The notes below the pieces were generated by a model. It did no database searches. It worked only from the letters and a program-made list of their open reading frames with translations, and was not told the origin of the DNA. A stretch of 64,000 nucleotides of DNA from Roseovarius sp. (lineage in GTDB: Bacteria; Pseudomonadota; Alphaproteobacteria; Rhodobacterales; Rhodobacteraceae), in the NCBI GenBank assembly GCA_014359765.1, contig JACIYT010000002.1:62001-126000 (forward strand). The letters run 5' to 3'. Shown in pieces: positions 35,103 through 42,535 of this stretch; positions within the stretch are counted from its first letter, which is position 1, and every line of letters starts with the position of its first letter. Both the position numbers and the translations under genes were made by a program.

Positions 35103-36119
35103 TCAGTTCCAGCCGACCGCGTTGAAGATCGCCTGCGCCTCGGCTGCGTGCGCGGCAAAGGCGGAAGCGGGGGTCTCGGTGTCGGCCTTGAACGTGCCGA
35201 GCGCCATCACATGCGTGTCCGGCGCGATCCCGGCCAGCACGGGGTATTCGTTGTTGGCCTCGGCGAATTGCTTCTGCGCCGCCTCGCTGACGAGAAATTC
35301 GAGCAGCGCCGTGGCCTCGGCCTTGTGGGGCGCGTTGGCCGCGATGCCCGCCGCCACCAGATTGACATGCGCGCCGCGCCCGTCCTGGTTCGGCCAGACC
35401 CAGCCGATGCCGTCGATCCCGGCGCTCAGCCCGGCGACATCGGAGGCCATGGCGCGGGCGAAATAATATGTGTTGGCCACGGCGATATCGCACTCGCCCG
35501 AGACGAGGCCGCGCAGCTGATCGGTATCGCCGCCCTGCGGCGGGCGCGCCATGTTGGCGACGACGCCCGCGGCCCAGCCCCTCGCGGCCTCGGCCCCGTC
35601 GGCGGCGATGATCGCGGCGAGCAGCGACTGGTTGTAGACATTGCTCGAAGAGCGGATGCAGATCTGGCCCTTGTAGGCCGGATCGGCCAGCGCCTCGTAG
35701 CTCTGCGGCGGGTTGGGCACGCGATCCCTGGCGTAGAAGATGATCCGCGCCCGCTGCGACAGCCCCGTCCAGAGATTGTCGGGATGGCGCAGATGGGCGG
35801 GCACATTGGCCTCGATCACCTCCGATGCGAAGGGCTGGAGCAGCCCCTCGGCCTCGGCACGGGCGATATTGCCCACGTCCACCGTCATGAACACGTCGGC
35901 CGGGCTGTTGGCGCCTTCCGCCTTCATCCGCTGGACCAGCTCGTTGGCGTCGGCCTCGATGCGGTTGACGGTGATGCCGGTCGCCTCGGTGAAGGCGGTG
36001 TAGAGCGCGTCGTCGCTGTCATAGTGGCGGCTGGAATAGAGGTTGACCTCCTGTGCGAGGGCAGGCGCGGCCAGCGCCAGAAGCGCGGTTGCGCCGAGAA
36101 GGGTCTTGATCGGTGTCAT
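35103..36119 (-). CDS. Iron(III) ABC transporter periplasmic binding protein (FbpA/FutA type)
   Basis: A 338-residue exported protein. The signal peptide (MTPIKTLLGATALLALAAPALAQ) is followed by EVNLYSSRHYDSDDALYTAF, the standard opening of ferric-iron binding proteins. The segment ANTYYFARAMAS has the paired Tyr expected of iron ligands, and RSSSNVYNQSL supports the same fold. It captures Fe(III) in the periplasm for import. I chose the ATG at 36119 (GGAG upstream), not the ORF start at 36182, which lies upstream of the signal peptide. No permease or ATPase for iron is adjacent; the flanking znu genes serve zinc. Confidence 0.88.
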   Translation of the reverse strand: MTPIKTLLGATALLALAAPALAQEVNLYSSRHYDSDDALYTAFTEATGITVNRIEADANELVQRMKAEGANSPADVFMTVDVGNIARAEAEGLLQPFASEVIEANVPAHLRHPDNLWTGLSQRARIIFYARDRVPNPPQSYEALADPAYKGQICIRSSSNVYNQSLLAAIIAADGAEAARGWAAGVVANMARPPQGGDTDQLRGLVSGECDIAVANTYYFARAMASDVAGLSAGIDGIGWVWPNQDGRGAHVNLVAAGIAANAPHKAEATALLEFLVSEAAQKQFAEANNEYPVLAGIAPDTHVMALGTFKADTETPASAFAAHAAEAQAIFNAVGWN

Positions 36120-36178
36120 GGACGGCTCCGTTGTCCGAATGCAGTGTGGGGAATGTCTCGCAATTCCGATTAAAAGAG

Positions 36179-36988
36179 TCAATAATTATGTCTGACTATT
36201 TTTGTCAGACCTGTTCCGGCCATGATCCCGGCGAATATCAGCGCCGCCACGCAGACGATCGTCGGCCCCGTCGGTGTGTCGAGCCGGAACGACGCCCCCA
36301 GCCCGCCAAGCGCCGAAACCCCGCCGATCAGTGCCGCCAGCGCCGCCATCTGCTCGGGCGTGGCCGCAAGCGGGCGCGCCGCTGCGGCCGGCACGATCAG
36401 CATGGCGGCGATCAGCAGCACCCCCACCACCTTGATCGCCACCGCCACCACCACCGCCAGCGCCAGCGTCAGCACAAGCTGTTCGCGCCGCGGGTCGATG
36501 CCGCTCGCATGGGCCAGATCGGGGCTGAGCGTCGCGGTCAGAAGCGCCTGCCAGCGCCACGCTAGCAGCCCCAGCACCAGCGCCGCCCCCCCCCAGATCA
36601 CCGCCAGATCGCCCCGGCTGACCGCCAGGATATCCCCGAAGAGCCAGGCCATGAGGTCGATCCGCACCCCCGAGAGGAACGACACCCCCACCAGCCCGAA
36701 GGCGAGCGCCGAATGGGCCATCACGCCCAGCATCGTGTCCATGGCAAAGCCCCGCCCCGAAAGCACCGAGACCGCCGTCGCCATCAGCAGCGACACGACG
36801 AGCGCGCCGGCAAAGACCGACACCGAAAGCCCGAGCGCCAGCGCCACCCCGAGGATCGCCGCGTGCGCCGTGGCATCGCCGAAATAGGCCATGCGCCGCC
36901 AGACGACGAAGCTGCCCAGCGGTGCGGCGGCGAGCGCCACGCCAAAGCCCGCCAGTGCCGCGCGGATCAGGAAATCGTCGAGCATCAT
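36179..36988 (-). CDS. znuB: Zinc ABC transporter permease ZnuB
   Basis: A 269-residue integral membrane protein with about seven to eight hydrophobic helices. It contains FVVWRRMAYFGDATAHAAILGVAL, the signature of metal-type ABC-3 permeases, and LFGDILAVSRGDL. ZnuB forms the zinc channel through the inner membrane with ZnuC and ZnuA. The start overlaps znuC by 4 bp (ATGA), so it is coupled in the zur-znuC-znuB operon. Confidence 0.95.
   Translation of the reverse strand: MMLDDFLIRAALAGFGVALAAAPLGSFVVWRRMAYFGDATAHAAILGVALALGLSVSVFAGALVVSLLMATAVSVLSGRGFAMDTMLGVMAHSALAFGLVGVSFLSGVRIDLMAWLFGDILAVSRGDLAVIWGGAALVLGLLAWRWQALLTATLSPDLAHASGIDPRREQLVLTLALAVVVAVAIKVVGVLLIAAMLIVPAAAARPLAATPEQMAALAALIGGVSALGGLGASFRLDTPTGPTIVCVAALIFAGIMAGTGLTKIVRHNY
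36190..36210 (-). terminator. Dyad GTCTGAC-N7-GTCAGAC at the znuB 3' end
   Basis: A perfect 7-bp stem with a 7-base AT-rich loop lies within the last codons of znuB, followed on the minus strand by an AT-rich run (ATAATTATTGACTCTTTTAA). It could terminate znuCB or act as a control site for the downstream iron-binding protein gene. Confidence 0.35.
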
Positions 36989-37728
36989 TCGGCGGCCTCG
37001 TGGGGCTGGGGGTGGTCATGGTCGTGGCTGTGGCTGTGCTCATGACGGTAGAGCGCCAGCGCGCCATGCGTGCCGGTGCCGAAGAGGGCGCGATATTCCT
37101 CGGCCTGGGCCACGATCTCGGGGTGGCCCTCGCAGCAGACATGCCCGTTGAGGCAGATCACCCGGTCCGAGGCGCTCATCACCACGTGCAATTCGTGGCT
37201 GACCATCAGCACCGCGCAACCCATTTCCTGCCGCACCTCGGCGATGCGCCGGTAGAAGGCGGCCGAGCCGGGCTGATCGAGGCCCTGCGTCGCCTCGTCG
37301 AGAATGAGCAGGTCGGGCCGCTCGAGCAGCGCGCGCGCGAGCAGCACGCGCTGGAACTGCCCGCCCGAGAGATCGGCCATCTGCCGGTCGCGCAGATCGG
37401 GCAGGCCCGCCTCCTCAAGCGCCGCGCGCAGCGCGGCGGCGGGGCGGCGGCGCGGCAGGTTGAGAAAACGCGCCACGCTCATCGGCAGGGTCGGGTCGAT
37501 ATGGAGCTTCTGGGGCACATAGCCGATGCGCAATCCGGCTGCGCGAGTGATGCGTCCGCGCGTGGGGCGCAGCGCACCGATGAGCACCCGCAGCAACGTC
37601 GATTTGCCCGAGCCGTTGGGGCCGACGATGGTGACGATCTCGCCCCGCTCGAGGGTGAGCGAGACATCGTGCAGCACCTCGGTGCCGCCCATCCGCACCG
37701 CGAGGCCCTCGGCCGCGATCAGGCGCAT
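36985..37728 (-). CDS. znuC: Zinc ABC transporter ATP-binding protein ZnuC
   Basis: A 247-residue ABC ATPase. It has Walker A GPNGSGKSTLLRVLIG, the signature LSGGQFQRVLLARALLE, Walker B DLLILDEATQGLD and the switch His in MVSHELHVV. The last 20 residues are His-rich (HEHSHSHDHDHPQPH), a plausible zinc-sensing or zinc-binding tail. It powers zinc import with ZnuB. It overlaps zur by 10 bp and znuB by 4 bp, so zur-znuC-znuB is one transcript. Confidence 0.95.
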   Translation of the reverse strand: MRLIAAEGLAVRMGGTEVLHDVSLTLERGEIVTIVGPNGSGKSTLLRVLIGALRPTRGRITRAAGLRIGYVPQKLHIDPTLPMSVARFLNLPRRRPAAALRAALEEAGLPDLRDRQMADLSGGQFQRVLLARALLERPDLLILDEATQGLDQPGSAAFYRRIAEVRQEMGCAVLMVSHELHVVMSASDRVICLNGHVCCEGHPEIVAQAEEYRALFGTGTHGALALYRHEHSHSHDHDHPQPHEAAE

Positions 37729-38207
37729 GGTGCGGCCTCCGCGCGGCAGCTGGGGCAGCGGCCGATCGCCTCGACCACGGCCTGTTCGATCTCGAAGCCC
37801 GCCTCCTCGGCGGCGCGGCCGAGCATCCCGCGCGTGGGCTCTGCCTGGGCCTCGGCCACGGCATGACAGCCCCGGCAGATCAGGAAGACCGGCGTGTGAT
37901 CCGCCGCGGGATGGGTGCAGGCGATGAAGGCGTTGAGCCGCTCGATCTTGTGGGCGAACCCGTGGCTCACCAGAAAATCGAGCGCCCGATAGGCCACCGG
38001 CGGCTGCGCGCCGAACCCCTCCCTGCGCAGGTGGTCGAGAATGTCATAGGCCCCCATCGCACGGTGGCCCTCAAGCAGCAATTCCAGCACCCGGCGGCGC
38101 ACCGGCGTGAGATTGAGCCGATGGCGCGCGCAATGCGCCTGCGCCGCCTTGAGCGCGGTCGCCACGCAGCGGCGGTGGTCGTGTTGCGCGAAGCCGAGCG
38201 GGTCCAT
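37719..38207 (-). CDS. zur: Zinc uptake regulator Zur (Fur family)
   Basis: A 162-residue Fur-family repressor. The N-terminal winged helix includes LTPVRRRVLELLLEGHRAMGAYDILDHLRREGF. The dimer and metal domain holds FLICRGCHAVAEAQ (CxxC) and a C-terminal GRCPSCR motif (CxxC), the structural zinc site. The gene is upstream of and overlapping znuC, and divergent from znuA with a Zur box in between, so it is expected to repress all znu genes when zinc is sufficient. Confidence 0.93.
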   Translation of the reverse strand: MDPLGFAQHDHRRCVATALKAAQAHCARHRLNLTPVRRRVLELLLEGHRAMGAYDILDHLRREGFGAQPPVAYRALDFLVSHGFAHKIERLNAFIACTHPAADHTPVFLICRGCHAVAEAQAEPTRGMLGRAAEEAGFEIEQAVVEAIGRCPSCRAEAAPCA

Positions 38208-38240
38208 GGGCGGGCTCCTTTGGTGGATCGGATCTTGATA

Positions 38241-38255
38241 TGTTATATGGTTACG
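38241..38255. promoter_or_regulatory. Weak second Zur-like half-site region
   Basis: TGTTATATGGTTACG matches the left half of the Zur consensus (TGTTATA) well but the right half poorly. It lies closest to the zur start and sits inside a longer dyad TTGATA-N17-TATCAA (38235-38263). It could serve the zur-znuCB promoter. Confidence 0.35.
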
Positions 38256-38274
38256 ATTATCAAGGGGCCGCGAC

Positions 38275-38289
38275 TGTTACAACATAACA
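38275..38289. promoter_or_regulatory. znuA: Zur box upstream of znuA
   Basis: TGTTACA-A-CATAACA matches the Zur consensus TGTTATA-N-TATAACA at all but one base in each arm, and is embedded in a longer perfect dyad ACTGTTA-N5-TAACAGT (38273-38291). It lies 27 bp upstream of the znuA ATG in the 110-bp zur/znuA divergent gap. Confidence 0.8.
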
Positions 38290-38317
38290 GTGATCGCAGG
38301 ATATATGGAGATCCGAC

Positions 38318-39274
38318 ATGCCGTTCCAATTCCTCGCCCCTCTCGGGGTTCTTCTGGGGCTGGCCATCCCCGCGCTGGCCGGCCCGAAAGTGGCCACCGA
38401 TATCGCGCCGGTGCATTCGCTGGTGGCGCAGGTCATGGAAGGGGCGGGAGAGCCCGCGCTCATCGTGCCACCCGGTGCCTCGCCGCATGGCCATGCGATG
38501 CGCCCGTCCGAGGCGGCGGCGCTCGCGCGCGCGGAGGTTGTTTTCTGGATGGGTGAGGGGCTCACGCCCTGGCTGGAAGAGCCGATCGAGACGCTGGCGG
38601 GGGATGCGCATGTGATCGAGCTGATGGGCGCGGGCGGCTCCATGGTGCTGGTGTTCCGCTCGGAGGCGGAGCTTGTGCCGCGACTGGCGGGGCGGGACGG
38701 GGACGGGCATGACGACCACGCCCATGACGACCACGCCCATGCCGACCACGCCCATGACGGCGCCGATCCCCATGCCTGGCTCGACCCGGCCAATGCGCGG
38801 ATCTGGCTCGATGTGATCGCCGGCGAACTGGCCGAACACGACCCGGCAAATGCCGCGCTCTACCGCGCCAATGCCGCGCGCGCGGCGGCGGATCTCGCGG
38901 CGCTCGAGGCGGAGGTGGCCGCGCGGCTCGGGCCGGTCAGGGGCGCGCCCTATCTCGTCTTTCACGACGCCTACCAGTATTTCGAGGCGCGCTTTGGCCT
39001 CGCTCCGGCTGGGGCGCTGTCGCCCGGCGATGCCGCCGATCCCGGCCCCGCGCGCATCGCGGCGCTGCGCGACATGGCGCGCGAACGCGGCATCGCCTGC
39101 GTCTTTTCCGAGCCGCAATTCAGCCCCGCGCGGGTGCAGGCGATCTTTGGCGAGAGCGTCCGCCATGGTGTGCTCGACCCGCTGGGCAGCGCCCACGCCC
39201 CCGGTCCGGACCTCTACCCGGCGCTGATCCGCGACATGGCCGATGCGCTCGTGGACTGTCTCGGGGGATCGTGA
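38318..39274 (+). CDS. znuA: Zinc ABC transporter substrate-binding protein ZnuA
   Basis: A 318-residue exported metal-binding protein of cluster A-I type. After the signal peptide (to about residue 21), TDIAPVHSLVAQVMEG opens the fold. A His/Asp-rich loop at about residues 130-147 carries three DDHAH-type units and is followed by DPHAWLDPANARIW, with metal-ligand His. HDAYQYFEARFGL holds the next His, and the C-terminal LDPLGSA supplies the last Asp. It delivers periplasmic zinc to ZnuBC. It is divergent from zur and preceded by a Zur box. Confidence 0.95.
   Translation: MPFQFLAPLGVLLGLAIPALAGPKVATDIAPVHSLVAQVMEGAGEPALIVPPGASPHGHAMRPSEAAALARAEVVFWMGEGLTPWLEEPIETLAGDAHVIELMGAGGSMVLVFRSEAELVPRLAGRDGDGHDDHAHDDHAHADHAHDGADPHAWLDPANARIWLDVIAGELAEHDPANAALYRANAARAAADLAALEAEVAARLGPVRGAPYLVFHDAYQYFEARFGLAPAGALSPGDAADPGPARIAALRDMARERGIACVFSEPQFSPARVQAIFGESVRHGVLDPLGSAHAPGPDLYPALIRDMADALVDCLGGS
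38711..38755 (+). repeat. znuA: Three tandem 15-bp repeats in znuA encoding the His-rich loop
   Basis: Two identical copies of GACGACCACGCCCAT are followed by a third with one change (GCCGACCACGCCCAT). Each encodes (D/A)DHAH. The repeat is in frame, so copy-number change would lengthen or shorten the metal-binding loop without disrupting the protein. Confidence 0.9.
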
Positions 39275-39388
39275 CACGGCCCCTCAAACGCAGCGTCAAT
39301 CTTGCGCCGCGCGCCTTTCCCGCCCATCTTGGCAACAACGAAGACCCCCGCGCAAGGAGCGAGGCGCGGGCAAAAGGGAGGATAGGCC

Positions 39389-41272
39389 ATGACGTTCACC
39401 TCGCGGCAGGATGCGCTCGCGATCGAGAATGAGATGCCCTGGGAGGCGCGCGACACGCCCGCGACCCTCTATCAGATGCTCAGCCAGACCACGCGCGCCT
39501 TTCCGGATCGCCCCGCGCTCAGCTATCAGCTGCTCTCGGGACCGCAGGACAAGGCCGAGACCCTCACCTGGCAGCAGTTCCACGACAGGTGCTGTCAGGC
39601 CGCCAACCTCTTTCGCAGCCTCAGGATCTCCGAGACGGATACCGTCGCCGTCATCCTGCCCAACACGGTCGAGACGGCCGTGGCCATCGTCGGCGGGGCC
39701 ATTGCCGGGATCGTCAACCCGATCAACCCGCTGCTGGAGCCCGAACAGATCGCGGCCATCCTGCGCGAGACCGGCGCGCGCGTCGTCGTGACGCTCAGGG
39801 CCTTTCCCAAGACCGACATCGCGCAGAAGACTGCCGAGGCGGTGCGCCACGCGCCGCAGGTTCACACCGTGCTCGAGGTGGACCTCAACCGCTATCTCAC
39901 CCCGCCGAAGAGCTGGATCGTGCCGCTGGTGCGCCCCGGGAACCCGACCGGTCATCACGCCGCCGTCACCGATTTCAACAAGGCCATGGCGGCCCAGCCG
40001 AAAACCCTCACCTTTGCCGACAGCGAGGGTGATCGCGTCGCCGCCTATTTCCACACCGGCGGCACCACGGGGATGCCCAAGGTCGCGCAGCACCGCTATT
40101 CGGGGATCATCTATAACGGCTGGATCGGTCACACGCTGCTCTTTTCGGAGCAGGACAACGTCATGTGCCCGCTGCCGCTGTTCCATGTCTTTGCCTGCCA
40201 TGTGATCCTGATGGCCTGCATCAAGTCTGGCGCGCATATCGTGCTGCCGACGCCTGCGGGCTATCGTGGCGAGGGTGTGTTCGACAATTTCTGGAAGCTG
40301 TGCGAGCGCTGGAAGATCACCTTCATCATCACCGTGCCGACCGCCGTCTCGGCGCTCATGCAGCGCAAGGTGGATGCCGATCTCTCGACCGTCAAGAACG
40401 CCTTTTCGGGCTCGGCGCCGATGCCGCTCGAGCTGTTCAACCGCTTCGAGAAGGCCACCGGCATGAAGGTGATCGAGGGCTATGGCCTCACCGAGGCGAC
40501 CTGTCTCGTCTCCTGCAACCCGCCCGAGGGCGAGAAGAAGGTGGGCTCGGTCGGGGTGCCCTTTCCCTACACGGATGTGCGCATCATCAAGGAAACGCCC
40601 TATGGGCCGGTCGATTGCGAGCCCGACGAGGTGGGCGAGATCTGTGTCTCCAATCCCGGCGTCTATGCCGGCAACACCTATACCGAGGCCGACAAGAACA
40701 GGACGCTTTACCACTACGACAAATACCTGCGCACCGGCGATCTGGGGCGGCTCGACGCGGATGGCTATCTCTGGATCACGGGGCGCGCCAAGGATCTGAT
40801 CATCCGCGGCGGCCATAATATCGACCCCGCCGAGATCGAGGAGGCGCTGATGGTGCATCCCGATGTCGCCATGGCGGGCGCGATCGGCCAGCCCGACGCC
40901 CATGCCGGCGAAGTGCCCTGCGCCTATGTGGAGCTGGTGGCGGGCGGCACGGTGACCGCCGAGGAGCTGATCGAGCATTGCAAGATCCATGTCCACGAAC
41001 GCGCCGCGATGCCGAAACATGTCGAGGTGCTGGACGAATTGCCCAAGACCGCCGTCGGAAAGGTGTTCAAGCCCGATCTGCGCAAGCGCGCCATCGCCCG
41101 CGTCTATGATGCCGCGCTGGCGGAGGCGGGGATCGCCGCGCGCGTCGCCTCGGTGGTGGATGACAGGAAGCGCGGGCTCGTGGCGCAGCTCACACGCACC
41201 GGCGAGGTGGACGAAGAGGCGATCGGCCATGTGCTCGGCCAGTTCGTGCGCCCCTGGGAATGGGCGCAGTAG
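39389..41272 (+). CDS. Acyl-CoA synthetase (AMP-forming, FadD-like)
   Basis: A 627-residue adenylate-forming enzyme. It has the nucleotide-binding motif AAYFHTGGTTGMPKVAQH, the VIEGYGLTEATCLVSCNPPEG adenine-site segment, YLRTGDLGRLDADGYLWITGR, and the C-terminal lysine motif LPKTAVGKVFKPDLRKRA. It activates a free carboxylic acid to its CoA thioester at the entrance of a catabolic route; the substrate is not deducible. It has a good ribosome-binding site (GGGAGGA) and is a single plus-strand gene at the edge of the catabolic island. No copy of the island palindrome lies in its 114-bp upstream gap. Confidence 0.9.
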   Translation: MTFTSRQDALAIENEMPWEARDTPATLYQMLSQTTRAFPDRPALSYQLLSGPQDKAETLTWQQFHDRCCQAANLFRSLRISETDTVAVILPNTVETAVAIVGGAIAGIVNPINPLLEPEQIAAILRETGARVVVTLRAFPKTDIAQKTAEAVRHAPQVHTVLEVDLNRYLTPPKSWIVPLVRPGNPTGHHAAVTDFNKAMAAQPKTLTFADSEGDRVAAYFHTGGTTGMPKVAQHRYSGIIYNGWIGHTLLFSEQDNVMCPLPLFHVFACHVILMACIKSGAHIVLPTPAGYRGEGVFDNFWKLCERWKITFIITVPTAVSALMQRKVDADLSTVKNAFSGSAPMPLELFNRFEKATGMKVIEGYGLTEATCLVSCNPPEGEKKVGSVGVPFPYTDVRIIKETPYGPVDCEPDEVGEICVSNPGVYAGNTYTEADKNRTLYHYDKYLRTGDLGRLDADGYLWITGRAKDLIIRGGHNIDPAEIEEALMVHPDVAMAGAIGQPDAHAGEVPCAYVELVAGGTVTAEELIEHCKIHVHERAAMPKHVEVLDELPKTAVGKVFKPDLRKRAIARVYDAALAEAGIAARVASVVDDRKRGLVAQLTRTGEVDEEAIGHVLGQFVRPWEWAQ

Positions 41273-41308
41273 CACCTTGGGCGCAGTCGCACCCGGGCAC
41301 AGTCGCGC

Positions 41309-41330
41309 GGGACGCGCCGGGGCGCGTCCC
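41309..41330. terminator. Hairpin 1 between convergent acyl-CoA synthetase and dehydrogenase genes
   Basis: GGGACGCGCC and GGCGCGTCCC are perfect complements forming a tight stem in the 96-bp gap between two convergent genes. There is no U run. Confidence 0.55.
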
Positions 41331-41334
41331 GTCT

Positions 41335-41357
41335 GACCGCCGGACCTGCCGGCGGTC
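41335..41357. terminator. Hairpin 2 between convergent acyl-CoA synthetase and dehydrogenase genes
   Basis: GACCGCCGG and CCGGCGGTC form a perfect 9-bp stem with a 5-base loop, directly after hairpin 1. The pair probably insulates the two converging transcripts. Confidence 0.55.
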
Positions 41358-41368
41358 GGGGCGCGCTG

Positions 41369-42535
41369 TCACATGCGCTTGGCCACTTCCTCGAGCATGA
41401 CCTCGGTCGCGCCGCCGCCGATCGCCTGCACGCGGGCATCGCGCGACATGCGTTCCACCGGCGTTTCGCGCATGTAGCCCATCCCGCCGTGGAACTGCAC
41501 GCAATCGTAGAGCACCGCGTTCACCAGCTCGCCGCAATAGGCCTTGACCATGGAGACCTCCCTGACGCAATCGCGGCCCGCCGCATCGAGCCGCGCCGCG
41601 TGATAGACGAGCTGCCGCCCGGCCTCGATCCGGGTCTGGCACTCGGCGAGGCGCTGGCGCACCGCCTGCTTGTCCCAGAGCACGCCGCCAAAGGCCTTGC
41701 GCTGCCTGGCATAGGCCACCGTCATGTCGAGCGCGGTCTGCGCCTCGGCACAGGCCATGGCGCCGAGCACGATCCGCTCGTTCTGGAAATTCTTCATCAC
41801 CGCGTAGAAGCCCCGGTTCACCTCGCCCAGCACGTTCCCGGCCGGGACGCGCACATCCTCGAAGATCAGCTCCGCCGTGTCCGAGCACAGCCAGCCGGTC
41901 TTGTCGAGGGCGCGCCCCACCGAGAAGCCGGGCGTGCCCTTCTCGACCGCGAACATGGTGATCCCGCGCGATCCCCTGGCATCCGGGTCGGTTTTCGCGC
42001 CGACGAAATAGAGATCCGCGTGCACGCCGTTGGTGATGAACATCTTGGTGCCGTTGAGCACCCAGTCCGACCCGTCCCGCACCGCCCGGGTGCGCATTCC
42101 CGCCACGTCCGATCCCGCGTCCGGTTCGGTCACGGCAACGGCGGTGATCTTCTCGCCCGAGGTGATCGCGGGCATCCAGCGCGCCTTCTGTTCGGGCGTG
42201 CCGGCATTCTCGAGATGCGGCGAGGCCATGTCGGTATGCACCAGCACCGTGGCCGAGAACCCGCCGAAGGTCGAGCGCCCGACCTCCTCGGCCAGCATCA
42301 CGCTCGCCATCACGTCGAGGCCCGCGCCGCCATGTTCCTCGGCGTAGCGCATCCCCAGCACGCCCAGATCGCCCATCTGGCGCAGCACGTCGCGCGGCAC
42401 CATGCCGTCCTTTTCCCAGGCGTCGGCCCTGGCGGTCACCTCGGTCTCGATGAAGCGGCGCAACTGGGCGCGGATCATCTCGATCTCCTCGCTGAAGGGG
42501 CCGGTGGCCGCGGCGATCGTGTCCTGTCTGGTCAT
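41369..42535 (-). CDS. Acyl-CoA dehydrogenase, isovaleryl/citronellyl-type
   Basis: A 388-residue acyl-CoA dehydrogenase with AVTEPDAGSDVAGMRTRAV and the FAD-binding YMRETPVERMSRDARVQAI region. The position of the usual C-terminal catalytic Glu reads AIGGGATEVM, with no Glu. Instead FQNERIVLGAMA carries a Glu where isovaleryl- and long-chain enzymes have theirs. It therefore probably oxidises a branched acyl-CoA such as isovaleryl-CoA or a terpenoid equivalent. The ATG at 42535 overlaps the stop of the carboxylase alpha gene and has a GGAGG ribosome-binding site. It is the last gene of a minus-strand operon. Confidence 0.9.
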   Translation of the reverse strand: MTRQDTIAAATGPFSEEIEMIRAQLRRFIETEVTARADAWEKDGMVPRDVLRQMGDLGVLGMRYAEEHGGAGLDVMASVMLAEEVGRSTFGGFSATVLVHTDMASPHLENAGTPEQKARWMPAITSGEKITAVAVTEPDAGSDVAGMRTRAVRDGSDWVLNGTKMFITNGVHADLYFVGAKTDPDARGSRGITMFAVEKGTPGFSVGRALDKTGWLCSDTAELIFEDVRVPAGNVLGEVNRGFYAVMKNFQNERIVLGAMACAEAQTALDMTVAYARQRKAFGGVLWDKQAVRQRLAECQTRIEAGRQLVYHAARLDAAGRDCVREVSMVKAYCGELVNAVLYDCVQFHGGMGYMRETPVERMSRDARVQAIGGGATEVMLEEVAKRM

